Of a stretch of DNA of 64,000 nucleotides, positions 36,253-44,734 are shown one piece after another. This DNA is from Desulfopila sp. IMCC35008 (GTDB lineage: Bacteria; Desulfobacterota; Desulfobulbia; Desulfobulbales; Desulfocapsaceae). Under the pieces are notes generated by a model. That model was not told the origin of the DNA. It ran no database searches and saw nothing but the letters and a program-made list of their open reading frames with translations. The stretch spans positions 401,001 to 465,000 of the forward strand of contig NZ_CP050700.1 of the NCBI RefSeq assembly GCF_010646885.2, in the 5' to 3' direction. A program made the translations under genes and the position numbers. Position 1 is the first letter of the stretch, and each line of letters opens with the position of its first letter.

Positions 36253-37542
36253 TCAGTGTTTGAATGATCTCTGACCTGTATACATCATGGCCACTTTGGG
36301 ATCGGCCTCGTTGCATGCTTCGATTGTCTCGAAATCCCGCATGGATCCTCCGGCCTGTAAAATGGCGGTAATACCCTGACGAATTCCTACGTCGGCACCA
36401 TCCCTGAATGGGAAGAAGGCATCGGAGATCATGGTGCAGCCTGGCAGGTTGCCCCGGTCCTGTTGAACCTGATTATCGATTTCCTCTATTTCGCTCTTAT
36501 CCCTCTCACCTTTGGCAATAGCCAGTTCCAGGTCCGCATAGGGGAGTTTGTGCTTATCGTAGCAAAGGATATCGGCGTATTTGATATACGCCTTGTGGAC
36601 TGCAATTTCCGCAACACCTACACGATCCTGCTCACCAGTTCCGATCCCGACGGTACATCCGTCCTTTACGTAAAGCACTGAGTTGGAAGTGACTCCGTGC
36701 TCTATGGCCCAGCCAAAAATCATGTCGTCGATTTCCTGTTCAGTCGGTTGACGATCGCATCGGTATTCCTTCTCCTTCCAGGTTGAAACTGCAGGTTGCA
36801 GGTCATCTATGGAGCGGATGGAGTTAACAGCGGACTGTTGGGCAATAATGCCACCGTCAATAAGGCTCTTGAAATCTACAAAACGAAATTTTTCAAACTC
36901 GGCCAGCCGATCTATGCGGTTTATTCTGATAATGCGCAGGTTCTTGCGTTTACTGAGTATATCCAGTGTGCCATCCTCAAAATCAGGAGCGCAGACAACT
37001 TCAAGGTAGTTATCGGCAAGGAGGCTGGCAGTATCGACATCACAGCTTCTGCTCATAACAACAGCTCCTCCGAAGGCAGCGATACGGTCGGCTCGGTTGG
37101 CTTTATTGAATGCATCCGCAAGCGTAGATCCATATGCGGCACCACAGGGGTTGTTGTGTTTAAGGATGACGGCGGCGGGCCGGTCAACAAGGTATTTGAG
37201 AATGTTCAGGCCGTTGTCGATATCAGTGAGGTTAATTTTACCGGGATGTTTTCCTACCTGCAGCATGTCGGAAACATCGATCCCTGACACAAGTCCATTG
37301 CCTGGTTCAATATATTTGCAATCGCCTAGAGTCAGGTTACCGTTGACCAGTTCATAGAGTGCCGCCTCCTGGTCAGGATTTTCGCCGTAACGTATTCCTC
37401 GTTCATCGGCAGACCCATCATCCTGGACAATGCTCCATGTCCTCTTTCTGTAAACGAGTTTCTGGTCGCCAAACGATATAGTCATGTCCATGGGGAACTG
37501 GTCACCGAGAATTGTACTGTACATTTTTTTTAGGTCGCTCAT
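36253..37542 (-). CDS. Stand-alone AICAR transformylase (PurH C-terminal domain)
   Basis: 429 residues. It transfers a formyl group to AICAR to give FAICAR in purine synthesis. The AICARFT signatures are present: RYGENPDQEAALY (about 51), the catalytic Lys-His segment KHNNPCGAA (128-136), SDAFFPFRDGADV and AGGSMRD. A usual PurH (about 510-530) begins with a 200-residue methylglyoxal-synthase-like domain that makes IMP. Here only about 50 unrelated residues precede, so IMP cyclohydrolase must come from another gene. It is followed by a terminator, and the GlmU-like gene lies 114 bases upstream on the same strand. Confidence 0.88.
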   Translation of the reverse strand: MSDLKKMYSTILGDQFPMDMTISFGDQKLVYRKRTWSIVQDDGSADERGIRYGENPDQEAALYELVNGNLTLGDCKYIEPGNGLVSGIDVSDMLQVGKHPGKINLTDIDNGLNILKYLVDRPAAVILKHNNPCGAAYGSTLADAFNKANRADRIAAFGGAVVMSRSCDVDTASLLADNYLEVVCAPDFEDGTLDILSKRKNLRIIRINRIDRLAEFEKFRFVDFKSLIDGGIIAQQSAVNSIRSIDDLQPAVSTWKEKEYRCDRQPTEQEIDDMIFGWAIEHGVTSNSVLYVKDGCTVGIGTGEQDRVGVAEIAVHKAYIKYADILCYDKHKLPYADLELAIAKGERDKSEIEEIDNQVQQDRGNLPGCTMISDAFFPFRDGADVGIRQGITAILQAGGSMRDFETIEACNEADPKVAMMYTGQRSFKH

Positions 37543-37656
37543 AGGTTGCTCCGGTTGAACTTAATGTTTTTTGTAATGGGATGGTCGTAGGTCCTGGATG
37601 GTTTATGGCTGCTGTTATTGTATAGGTATCTGGTTGTCGGCCACAAGTGCTACTTT

Positions 37657-38673
37657 TCAAAATGTTGTCTGGTGTGGCGGCAACACAGAATTTTCAGGGA
37701 TTGTCAAACCCTTTAGCACACAGTATGGGCCGATTTCGACATTATCACCGATATTGCAGTCCTCTATAACGGAACCGTTTCCTACAATGCAATTCTCCCC
37801 GAGCATGCTTATGCCGCCAATAGAGACACCGCTTTTGAGCAAACAGTCTTTGCCAAGCGTGACCCCTGAAGAAACGGAGATGGTCTCGGGATTGTGCATG
37901 GTGATACCGCAAAACATTAACTCTTCGTTCCGTCTTTTTTGAAGTTCGCTGTGAGCCAGGGAGAGTTCGAGGCGGGAGTTGACGCCGAGCACATCCATGG
38001 AGTGGGGAGTGATATACTTCTGCGCTGATTTTCCTTGCTCGACGGCGATGGATACAATATCCGTCAGGTAGACCTCTCCCTGACTGTTGTTCGTGCCGAC
38101 TTGCTTGAGTGCGGAAAAGAGAAAATCGCGTTCCACACAATAAATTCCGGCATTGATTTCACAGATAGCTAGTTCTTCTTTACTGGCATCTTTTTGCTCA
38201 ACGATACCTCGAAGTGAACCGTCGTTTGCCGTGAGGATACGACCGTAATTGGTTGGATTGTCAAGAGTAGTTGTCATCAGCGTCAGGTCTGCACCGCTTG
38301 CATGGTGTGCGTTGTACATCTCTTGCAGTGTTGCTGATTGCAGTAAAGGAGTGTCGCCACAAAGAATCATAACTGTGCCGGAACCCTGTTCAATCGCCCT
38401 TTCGGCGGTAAGGACCGCATGGCCGGTGCCCAGTTGTTCCTTCTGAACAACAAATTCCACATCGAACGATTTCAGGGACTGTTGAACCGCTTCCTTTTGG
38501 TGGCCGATAATAACAGCAATTCTGGTCGGCTCAAGCGGCAGGACGCTCCAGATAACGTGGTGGACCATGGGAGAATAAAACACTTCGTGCAGGACCTTGG
38601 CCTTGCCGGATTTCATCCTGGTTCCCTTGCCGGCGGCAAGGATAACTACGGAGAGTGGAGTTGCGTGGTTCAT
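37657..38673 (-). CDS. GlmU-like UDP-N-acetylglucosamine pyrophosphorylase, short form
   Basis: 338 residues. The N-terminal 230 match the uridylyltransferase domain of GlmU: LAAGKGTRMKSGKAKVLHEV, EQLGTGHAVL, CGDTPLL, INAGIYC and GVNSRLELS. It makes UDP-GlcNAc from GlcNAc-1-P and UTP for cell-wall and LPS synthesis. The C-terminus has only about 80 residues of left-handed beta-helix (ISVSSGVTLGKDCLLKSGVS), whereas full GlmU (about 455) needs a longer helix and an acetyl-CoA site. Acetylation of GlcN-1-P therefore probably needs another enzyme. No Glm gene adjoins. Confidence 0.85.
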   Translation of the reverse strand: MNHATPLSVVILAAGKGTRMKSGKAKVLHEVFYSPMVHHVIWSVLPLEPTRIAVIIGHQKEAVQQSLKSFDVEFVVQKEQLGTGHAVLTAERAIEQGSGTVMILCGDTPLLQSATLQEMYNAHHASGADLTLMTTTLDNPTNYGRILTANDGSLRGIVEQKDASKEELAICEINAGIYCVERDFLFSALKQVGTNNSQGEVYLTDIVSIAVEQGKSAQKYITPHSMDVLGVNSRLELSLAHSELQKRRNEELMFCGITMHNPETISVSSGVTLGKDCLLKSGVSIGGISMLGENCIVGNGSVIEDCNIGDNVEIGPYCVLKGLTIPENSVLPPHQTTF

Positions 38674-38826
38674 GATATTGTAAATGATGTAAAGTCTGGT
38701 TGGGATTCAAAGTGATTAAAAACACATTGCAGATGGGAATCAAAAAAATATACGAAAATAGTCGGATAACTGCAAGTGATAGAGGAGCGGATACGAGGAA
38801 AGCTGAAAAAGAAGGTAAAAAAATAT

Positions 38827-39906
38827 CTACCTGCCAGGTATATAAAGAGGTTGGAGAATGTGGTTTTCAAACATTTTCAAGAGATCTGCATCACTTTTGT
38901 GACCGATTTCCTCTGCTATTGATTCAATTTTTGAGGCAATCGATAGCATCTTTTCGTAGCATTGCCCACGGGCCGATTCAATGGTCGACCAGTCATGGTC
39001 GTTGTTAAACCGCTTCCAGCCTTCTGCCAGTTCGGGAAAGATCTTTTCGCGCAAACCGTCAAGAAAGGTGAGATAGAAACCGAGGGTGGAGAGGCGCTGT
39101 TCTCGTATTGCGTATGCGAGAGGACCTTGAGGGTGGGTATCCGCCAGCAGATCTTTTATGCCCCTGCAGATAAATTCCGGGATCGAGCCGGGAAAATGCC
39201 CGGTTATTTTCTGGAGTGTTGATGAGCTTATACCCTTCTGTAAAATCTCGCCGACTTCATGATAGACAAAGAGATTCAGCTCGTGGTCAACGATGGTTTC
39301 GAGTTGCCCGCACAGAAGATCTCGGTCGAGTTTGTTCTTTCTATAGAGTCCGTATGTTTCCAGGGCACGTTGGAGCGGGTTTCGGCAGCTGGAGCGGAAT
39401 TCCTCAATCTGGTCCCAGAAGAAAAAACGAATGGCGTCTCTTTTAATGATAATCATCTGGTCCTGCACCATAGCCGGAGGTGCTGCCATCTCACGCACAT
39501 GCTCCTTTCCCAGTATGATAACGGGGCATCCCTCTACTTCACGGTGTTCGATAATTTCAGCCAGGAAAAAGATCGTCTTCATGGATCTGCCAAATCCTGC
39601 CCCGTAGTACCAACCTTCTTCCTGAAAAAATGTGTTTACTTTTTCCAGCTCAAAGGGCTCGATTGATGTTTCACCAACTCGAAGTTCACGATACTCTCCA
39701 CCTGCAAGTGTCTCCCAGTAATTTTCTTTGGCCTCAATCCAGTCGAGCAATTCTGCCGGTTCAGGTTCATCCCAGGGCTCAATACCTTTCTCCCATTTGT
39801 AGAAATTCCTGAGCTTGAGCACCATGGTACACATCGAGTAGACACCATGGTCCCGTGCATCTGAGATATCGCAATTGTAACGTATGTCATCAAGAAAGTT
39901 TTGCAT
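38827..39906 (-). CDS. Conserved hypothetical protein (Sfum_1244-like)
   Basis: 359 residues. It starts MQNFLDDIRYNCDISDARDH, typical of a conserved family of Deltaproteobacteria, I think the one labelled Sfum_1244. No catalytic motif is known to me. It has regular GR, WEXX and aromatic-rich segments such as GWYYGAGFGRSMKTIFFLAE, is soluble without a signal peptide, and ends in a helical region. Function unknown. It is monocistronic, 153 bases upstream of the GlmU-like gene on the same strand. Confidence 0.75.
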   Translation of the reverse strand: MQNFLDDIRYNCDISDARDHGVYSMCTMVLKLRNFYKWEKGIEPWDEPEPAELLDWIEAKENYWETLAGGEYRELRVGETSIEPFELEKVNTFFQEEGWYYGAGFGRSMKTIFFLAEIIEHREVEGCPVIILGKEHVREMAAPPAMVQDQMIIIKRDAIRFFFWDQIEEFRSSCRNPLQRALETYGLYRKNKLDRDLLCGQLETIVDHELNLFVYHEVGEILQKGISSSTLQKITGHFPGSIPEFICRGIKDLLADTHPQGPLAYAIREQRLSTLGFYLTFLDGLREKIFPELAEGWKRFNNDHDWSTIESARGQCYEKMLSIASKIESIAEEIGHKSDADLLKMFENHILQPLYIPGR

Positions 39907-40396
39907 GTCAAGATAGAGGGACGACTGTTTATAAATGAGGTCAGAAGCTCAAAAGAATACACGATACAAAATAATCATCTCGAGAGATAATCTGTAAACT
40001 TTCTTTTAGGCTGGTGATAAAAACAGGTTGCTGGTGGTGGTAAGATAATGAAATTGTGAGGGGAACTGAATGAAGAGAGGAGGCTTTCACGTTACAGAAA
40101 AATTGTTGGAATAAATTTCCGTGACAGGCAGCATTATCAGTTATCGCAGGACTGGCTTCCTGTCTATCTGCTGGGCAACACCGTCTATGGTGGGAAAATG
40201 CTTTGAGCTGATGGTTGAAGAGGCATTTCTCGATCCAAAAACAGCTCTCCCGCATGGTGCATAAGGGAAACAAGCAACCTGACACTTACACTCATGGAGG
40301 CATCGTCGGTTACTTTACCAGTAGTTTTACATTCATTCATGAATGCCTCCCTGGTTGGGTGGGGATGCCGGAATCCCTTATGCCGTTCAACTCTGG
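39907..40396. other. Intergenic region, no gene recognised
   Basis: 490 bases between the MCP gene end and the start of the Sfum_1244-like gene. It holds only short frames with no protein character. One inverted repeat is visible: GGAGGCAT (40296-40303) and ATGCCTCC (40343-40350) with a 39-base loop, after the MCP stop on the minus strand and without a T-run. No RNA gene or promoter is evident. Confidence 0.6.
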
Positions 40397-42190
40397 TTAT
40401 AATTTGAACTGATTGACAATACCGGCCAGTTGGTCTGACAGTGCCTTCAGGTCGAGGGACTGTTTGTTGACATTATTGCTGTCACCGCCAAGCTGCTCTG
40501 AAATCCGACTGACCCCACGGATAGAGTCGGAGATCTCTGCCGAGACGGTGGAACTCTGCGTCACATTCTCATTTACTTCGTTAATGCCAAGAGCTGCCTG
40601 GGATACATTTGAGGCAATTTCATTGGTGGATGCGGATTGTTCCTCAACTGCCGTGGCGATGGTGGATACGATGTCGCTGACATCGTTTATGGTTCTGTTG
40701 ATTTCACTGATCTCGGTTACGGTCATTCCTGTAGACGACTGGATTGCCTCAATCTTCTGTTTGATTTCAAGTGTCGCTTCTGCGGTTTGTTTGGCAAGTT
40801 CCTTGATTTCATTGGCCACAACCGCAAATCCTTTTCCAGCGTCGCCGGCACGCGCTGCCTCAATAGTGGCATTGAGTGCTAACAGGTTGGTCTGTTCAGA
40901 TATTTCAGTTATAACTTCGGTAACTTTACTGATTTCGTTTGCAGCACCGCCCAACTCGTTTACACGCTGTGAAGCATGGCCGGTTTTTTCAACTGCCTGT
41001 TCGGTGATTTGACGTGCTCTTGCGGTATTACCTGCTATTTCATTAACGGTGGCGTTCAATTCCTCGGCTGCGGAGGCAACCATGTTTACATTAACAGAAG
41101 CCTGTTCGCTGGCCGCTGCGACGGCGTTCATGTTGGAACTCATCTGCTCGGCTGCTGCAGCAACTGTATTGGATTGGGAGGATACTTCCTCTGAACCGTC
41201 TGCAAGGGTACCGGAAAGGGTGGAAAGATTGGTTGATGAACTGGACAATGAGTCCACATTTGTGTTCACATTACAGATGATTGCATGCAGTTTGTCCATA
41301 AATATATTGAACCACTGGGCGAGTTCACCCACCTCGTCACTGCTGACCTCAAGACGCTTGGTCAGGTCACCCTCACCTTCTGCCACGTCCTGGATCATCG
41401 CCTTGGCTGACAGGACCGGGATGAGAATGGAGCGTCCGACAAAGAAGATGAATACACCGATTATGGTGAGCATGATTGCTGAAAAGATCCGTCGGATGAG
41501 TTTGGATTGTGCCAGCTGTTGATGCATACTCTCAATAGCCTCATGACTTTCGGCTTCAACAGATGAGATGAGTGCCATCAGCGGTCGATCGATACGTCCT
41601 CCCAGGTTATCGATACGATCATCGATTTCATCAAAGCCTGCCGTGTCGGCGCGTGTGATGATAAGTTTTGGCAGGTCGGTCAGTAGAGCTGACTCCAGTT
41701 GAGGATATAAAGATAAAACCTCAGCGGCCATTTGCTTCTCCTCAGCAGTATCAGTAAGTCCTTCCAGTTGGTGGAGGTTTTTCTGCCAGAAGGCAGCAGC
41801 ACTTTTCATTTCCTCCATGATTTCTGGGGCGATCTGTCCGTCTTCCTTGTCAATGATTGCATCCATGCCGGCCAGAATGAATTCAACCAGTGATACTTCC
41901 ATCTCAGCCAGTAGCGTAACTTGTTCATCACGCAGGTCCACTTTGTCAACAGCCACACCAACATTGTGGTCTGAATACGTTGAGAAGATTTCACTGGCCA
42001 ACATACTGATGAGGAAAAGAGTGCCGATAAGTATCAGCTTGGCCTTGATTGTGATTCCTTTTTTCCTTTGTTGCTGGGTTTGGACTGTTGCTCTTTCTGC
42101 AATGCTGGTGTTCTGCCGCATACTTGAATCTCTGAGCTCTGATGATTCTACATTAAGTTCCCCTGCTGATGTGTATGTTGCCATTTTCAT
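40397..42190 (-). CDS. Methyl-accepting chemotaxis protein
   Basis: 597 residues. An N-terminal cytoplasmic segment of about 50 residues is followed by helix 1 (about 50-70), a periplasmic helical sensor (about 75-230) of four-helix-bundle type, helix 2 (about 235-260) and a HAMP domain ([28 protein letters not shown]). Then comes the coiled signalling domain with the hairpin tip around [21 protein letters not shown]. The trigger ligand is unknown. AGGAGGAG precedes the ATG at 42190. It lies 42 bases after the single-domain receiver, and both follow the sigma-54 promoter. No CheA, CheW or CheY-CheZ genes are in the window. Confidence 0.95.
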   Translation of the reverse strand: MKMATYTSAGELNVESSELRDSSMRQNTSIAERATVQTQQQRKKGITIKAKLILIGTLFLISMLASEIFSTYSDHNVGVAVDKVDLRDEQVTLLAEMEVSLVEFILAGMDAIIDKEDGQIAPEIMEEMKSAAAFWQKNLHQLEGLTDTAEEKQMAAEVLSLYPQLESALLTDLPKLIITRADTAGFDEIDDRIDNLGGRIDRPLMALISSVEAESHEAIESMHQQLAQSKLIRRIFSAIMLTIIGVFIFFVGRSILIPVLSAKAMIQDVAEGEGDLTKRLEVSSDEVGELAQWFNIFMDKLHAIICNVNTNVDSLSSSSTNLSTLSGTLADGSEEVSSQSNTVAAAAEQMSSNMNAVAAASEQASVNVNMVASAAEELNATVNEIAGNTARARQITEQAVEKTGHASQRVNELGGAANEISKVTEVITEISEQTNLLALNATIEAARAGDAGKGFAVVANEIKELAKQTAEATLEIKQKIEAIQSSTGMTVTEISEINRTINDVSDIVSTIATAVEEQSASTNEIASNVSQAALGINEVNENVTQSSTVSAEISDSIRGVSRISEQLGGDSNNVNKQSLDLKALSDQLAGIVNQFKL

Positions 42191-42232
42191 TATGTTCTCC
42201 TCCTCAGGATAGGTCTGGATGGGCCTGTAAAT

Positions 42233-42685
42233 TTATATGTAAACTGATGAGCTGTTTTCTTGTGGCAAAGTCGTATGACGATGAACGATGTGCTCGAGCA
42301 ACTGGTTGAGTTCGCGGATGCTGAATGGCTTGACGAGATGGTAGAGGACCTTTAGCTCACGGACTTTTGTTTCGACCGTACGGGGGTTGTCTCCGGTCAT
42401 GGTAATGAATTCGATGGAGGGCAGGTGGAGTCTGATAATCTCCAGGAGATCCAGTCCGTTATCATTACCCAGGTGAATGTCGAGAAGTGCGAGTTGGTAG
42501 TTGTTTTGCTGCACCAGTGCCAGTGCTTCTTCTCTGTTGGCTGCATGATCTGCACTCAGTTGTATCTGTTTGAGTGCCAGGATTATCAATTGGGCAATCT
42601 GCTCGTCGTCTTCTATAACCAGAATCCGGAATCCTTGATCCGGAAGTTGATGGTTCGGTCTGTGTTGTGAGATGGGTACCTTCAT
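42233..42685 (-). CDS. Single-domain response regulator (CheY-like)
   Basis: 150 residues, one receiver fold (about 19-135) with acidic pair (VIEDDEQ), phospho-acceptor Asp in LALLDIHLGND and Lys in HLVKPFS, plus short N- and C-terminal tails. There is no output domain, so it acts by protein contact or as a phosphate sink. GGAGG precedes the ATG by five bases. Upstream is a consensus sigma-54 promoter; downstream is the MCP gene. It may tune the MCP or the adjacent kinase system. Confidence 0.93.
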   Translation of the reverse strand: MKVPISQHRPNHQLPDQGFRILVIEDDEQIAQLIILALKQIQLSADHAANREEALALVQQNNYQLALLDIHLGNDNGLDLLEIIRLHLPSIEFITMTGDNPRTVETKVRELKVLYHLVKPFSIRELNQLLEHIVHRHTTLPQENSSSVYI

Positions 42686-42761
42686 AATACCTCCATCGAA
42701 TTATGTTAAACCTGGCTGAAATCGGTGTGAACTGTCATCATCACTTTACATGAATGATAGA

Positions 42762-42777
42762 GCAAGTTAGGTGCCAA
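42762..42777 (-). promoter_or_regulatory. Sigma-54 promoter of the receiver-MCP operon
   Basis: On the minus strand TTGGCAC-CTAAC-TTGC matches the -24/-12 consensus (GG and GC with the right N10 spacing). The -12 element is about 78 bases from the receiver start codon. The activator gene at 42978-44729 ends immediately upstream of this region, on the same strand. Confidence 0.8.
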
Positions 42778-42977
42778 GACGAAGAGTAGTTGGCAAGAGC
42801 TTACTATTATGCAATAAATGAGACTGGTAAGGCCTGCATGGAACGAGTGATGGGGAGGGCATCTTTGGGACAGAATTGCCCTCTGGGTTGAGAGGAGTGT
42901 GTGTAGTGATCTAAAATTAAATGGAAAATGATGTGTGGGGCACAAATGCGACAGGATGGGGCATTCCTGCCCTATTC

Positions 42978-44729
42978 CTAGGGTTTGACGATGTCAAGAC
43001 TCTTCATTTTTCGGTACAATGTTTTGCGATCAATCTTCAGGGCCTGGGCAGTTTTTCCCTGGTGCCACTCATACAACTCGAAACTTCTGGTCAGGATTTG
43101 CCGTTCTACTTCTTCGAGCAGAGCAGACAGAGAACTGATCTCCTCGGGAACATCGACCAGGTCGAGCAGATTTCCGCCCCGATTTTCCTCAGATGAGATG
43201 TCGATAAAGTCAAGTTTGCCTAAAGTTATATAACGCTGGATGGTGTTTTGTAATTCCCTGACGTTGCCAGGCCAGCTGTGAGTATGAAGCATTTTTCGTA
43301 TCTGCGTTGGTAGTTCTTTCGTACCATCCTGATCATACATCTCGAAGAAGTGATCAATGAGCAGTCGTATGTCGTCCTGCCGTTCTCTTAACGGTGGCAG
43401 GTTGATTGGTATGACGTGGATGCGGTAGAGAAAATCCTGTCTCATTTCCCCCTTTTTAACAAGTTCAGTCAGTTCTTTATTGGTCGCGGCGATTATTCTC
43501 ACATCAGGATTCTTACTCTCCGTTCCACCAAGAGGTGTGAAGCCGCCCCCTTCGATGGCCCGTAGAAACTTGACCTGCATCTGCAGGGGAATATCCCCGA
43601 TTTCATCGAGAAAGAGGGTGCCTCCATCTGCGATATCAAGAAAACCATGTTTGTCTCTGACGGCTCCGGAAAATGCACCCTGTTTGTAGCCGAAGAATTC
43701 ACTTTCAATCAGATTTTCAGGGATTGCCCCGCAGTTAACACAGATAAATGGACCGTTTCGTGGACTGTTCTCGTGGATCGCTTGAGCAACAAGTTCCTTA
43801 CCGGTGCCTGATTCCCCGTAAATAATAACACTGGCATCCGATGCGGCGGCATCAATAATGGTTCGATAGACCTCCTGCATGGGTTTGCTTTTTCCGATAA
43901 TGTTACCGAACCTGAAGCGATCCTTGAGTGATGAAAGTAAGAGTCTGTTTTCTTCACGAAGCTGGTTTTCACGTTCCTCGGCCTCAAGGAGTTCCTGTTT
44001 TTGTTTCGTGATGTCATGAAGCACAATCTGGTACTCGGTAATTTCCTGACCCTGATCGAGGATTGGGAGCACGGTCATGTCATACCACCGCTGGTCCATG
44101 GGGTTGAATAACTCATGCGTGAAAGGCTGAGAGAAGTCGGAGATGGGTCTTGCACACCATTCTTCGGCTGATTTTTTACCGAAAATTGCTGTATAACAAT
44201 ACTCCCCCAGCAGGGAACTGCTGAAATGCTCCTGTAACTGATTATTGACCTGGGTGATGATGAAATTCTTATCGCAGGCGAAAATAAATCCTGGATACTG
44301 GGCAATTACACCTCCGAGTTTTTGCTCCAGTCCCGCCTGGTAGGATTTGTTTTGTTTGATGAGTTCCGCTTTTTCCAAGGCCTGTTCTACGGCGTGATGA
44401 AGAATGTCATAATTCTCAACCGGTTTCGTCATGTAATGCCATGCACCCAGATGCAGGGCCTGGATGACATCGGCCATTTCACCCTCACCCGAGATCACGA
44501 TAATGGGTGTATCGGGATTATCAGTCGTCACCTCCTGAAGAACCTGAAAACCGTCCATAACCGGCATTTTAAGGTCGACCAGAACAACATTGGGTTGAAA
44601 GTGATAATATGCTTTTAAGCCTTCTTTACCATTTTCAGCTACTAAAACCGTGTTTCCTTTTTCCTCAAAATATTCACGGAGCACATCGAGGATCATTGGG
44701 TCGTCATCTATACAGAGAATGGATTTCAT
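42978..44729 (-). CDS. Sigma-54-dependent response regulator (REC-PAS-AAA-HTH)
   Basis: 583 residues. Receiver with D52 (VVLVDLKMP) and K102; a PAS-like domain about 140-245; a linker coil; the AAA+ domain with Walker A GESGTGKE (305-312), Walker B TLFLDEIGD and arginine fingers in the RQDFLYRI region; and a Fis-type HTH (about 555-578, QGKTAQALKIDRKTLYR). The loop that contacts sigma-54 reads GAFSGA (351-356) instead of GAFTGA. It is encoded five bases after the hybrid kinase, and a sigma-54 promoter lies just downstream, so its target is probably the receiver-MCP operon. Confidence 0.95.
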   Translation of the reverse strand: MKSILCIDDDPMILDVLREYFEEKGNTVLVAENGKEGLKAYYHFQPNVVLVDLKMPVMDGFQVLQEVTTDNPDTPIIVISGEGEMADVIQALHLGAWHYMTKPVENYDILHHAVEQALEKAELIKQNKSYQAGLEQKLGGVIAQYPGFIFACDKNFIITQVNNQLQEHFSSSLLGEYCYTAIFGKKSAEEWCARPISDFSQPFTHELFNPMDQRWYDMTVLPILDQGQEITEYQIVLHDITKQKQELLEAEERENQLREENRLLLSSLKDRFRFGNIIGKSKPMQEVYRTIIDAAASDASVIIYGESGTGKELVAQAIHENSPRNGPFICVNCGAIPENLIESEFFGYKQGAFSGAVRDKHGFLDIADGGTLFLDEIGDIPLQMQVKFLRAIEGGGFTPLGGTESKNPDVRIIAATNKELTELVKKGEMRQDFLYRIHVIPINLPPLRERQDDIRLLIDHFFEMYDQDGTKELPTQIRKMLHTHSWPGNVRELQNTIQRYITLGKLDFIDISSEENRGGNLLDLVDVPEEISSLSALLEEVERQILTRSFELYEWHQGKTAQALKIDRKTLYRKMKSLDIVKP

Positions 44730-44734
44730 GTATT

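Noticed and set aside
39941..40285. 114-residue minus-strand frame downstream of the MCP gene
   Set aside because: Composition is not protein-like (runs of His, Ser and Cys), with no ribosome binding site.
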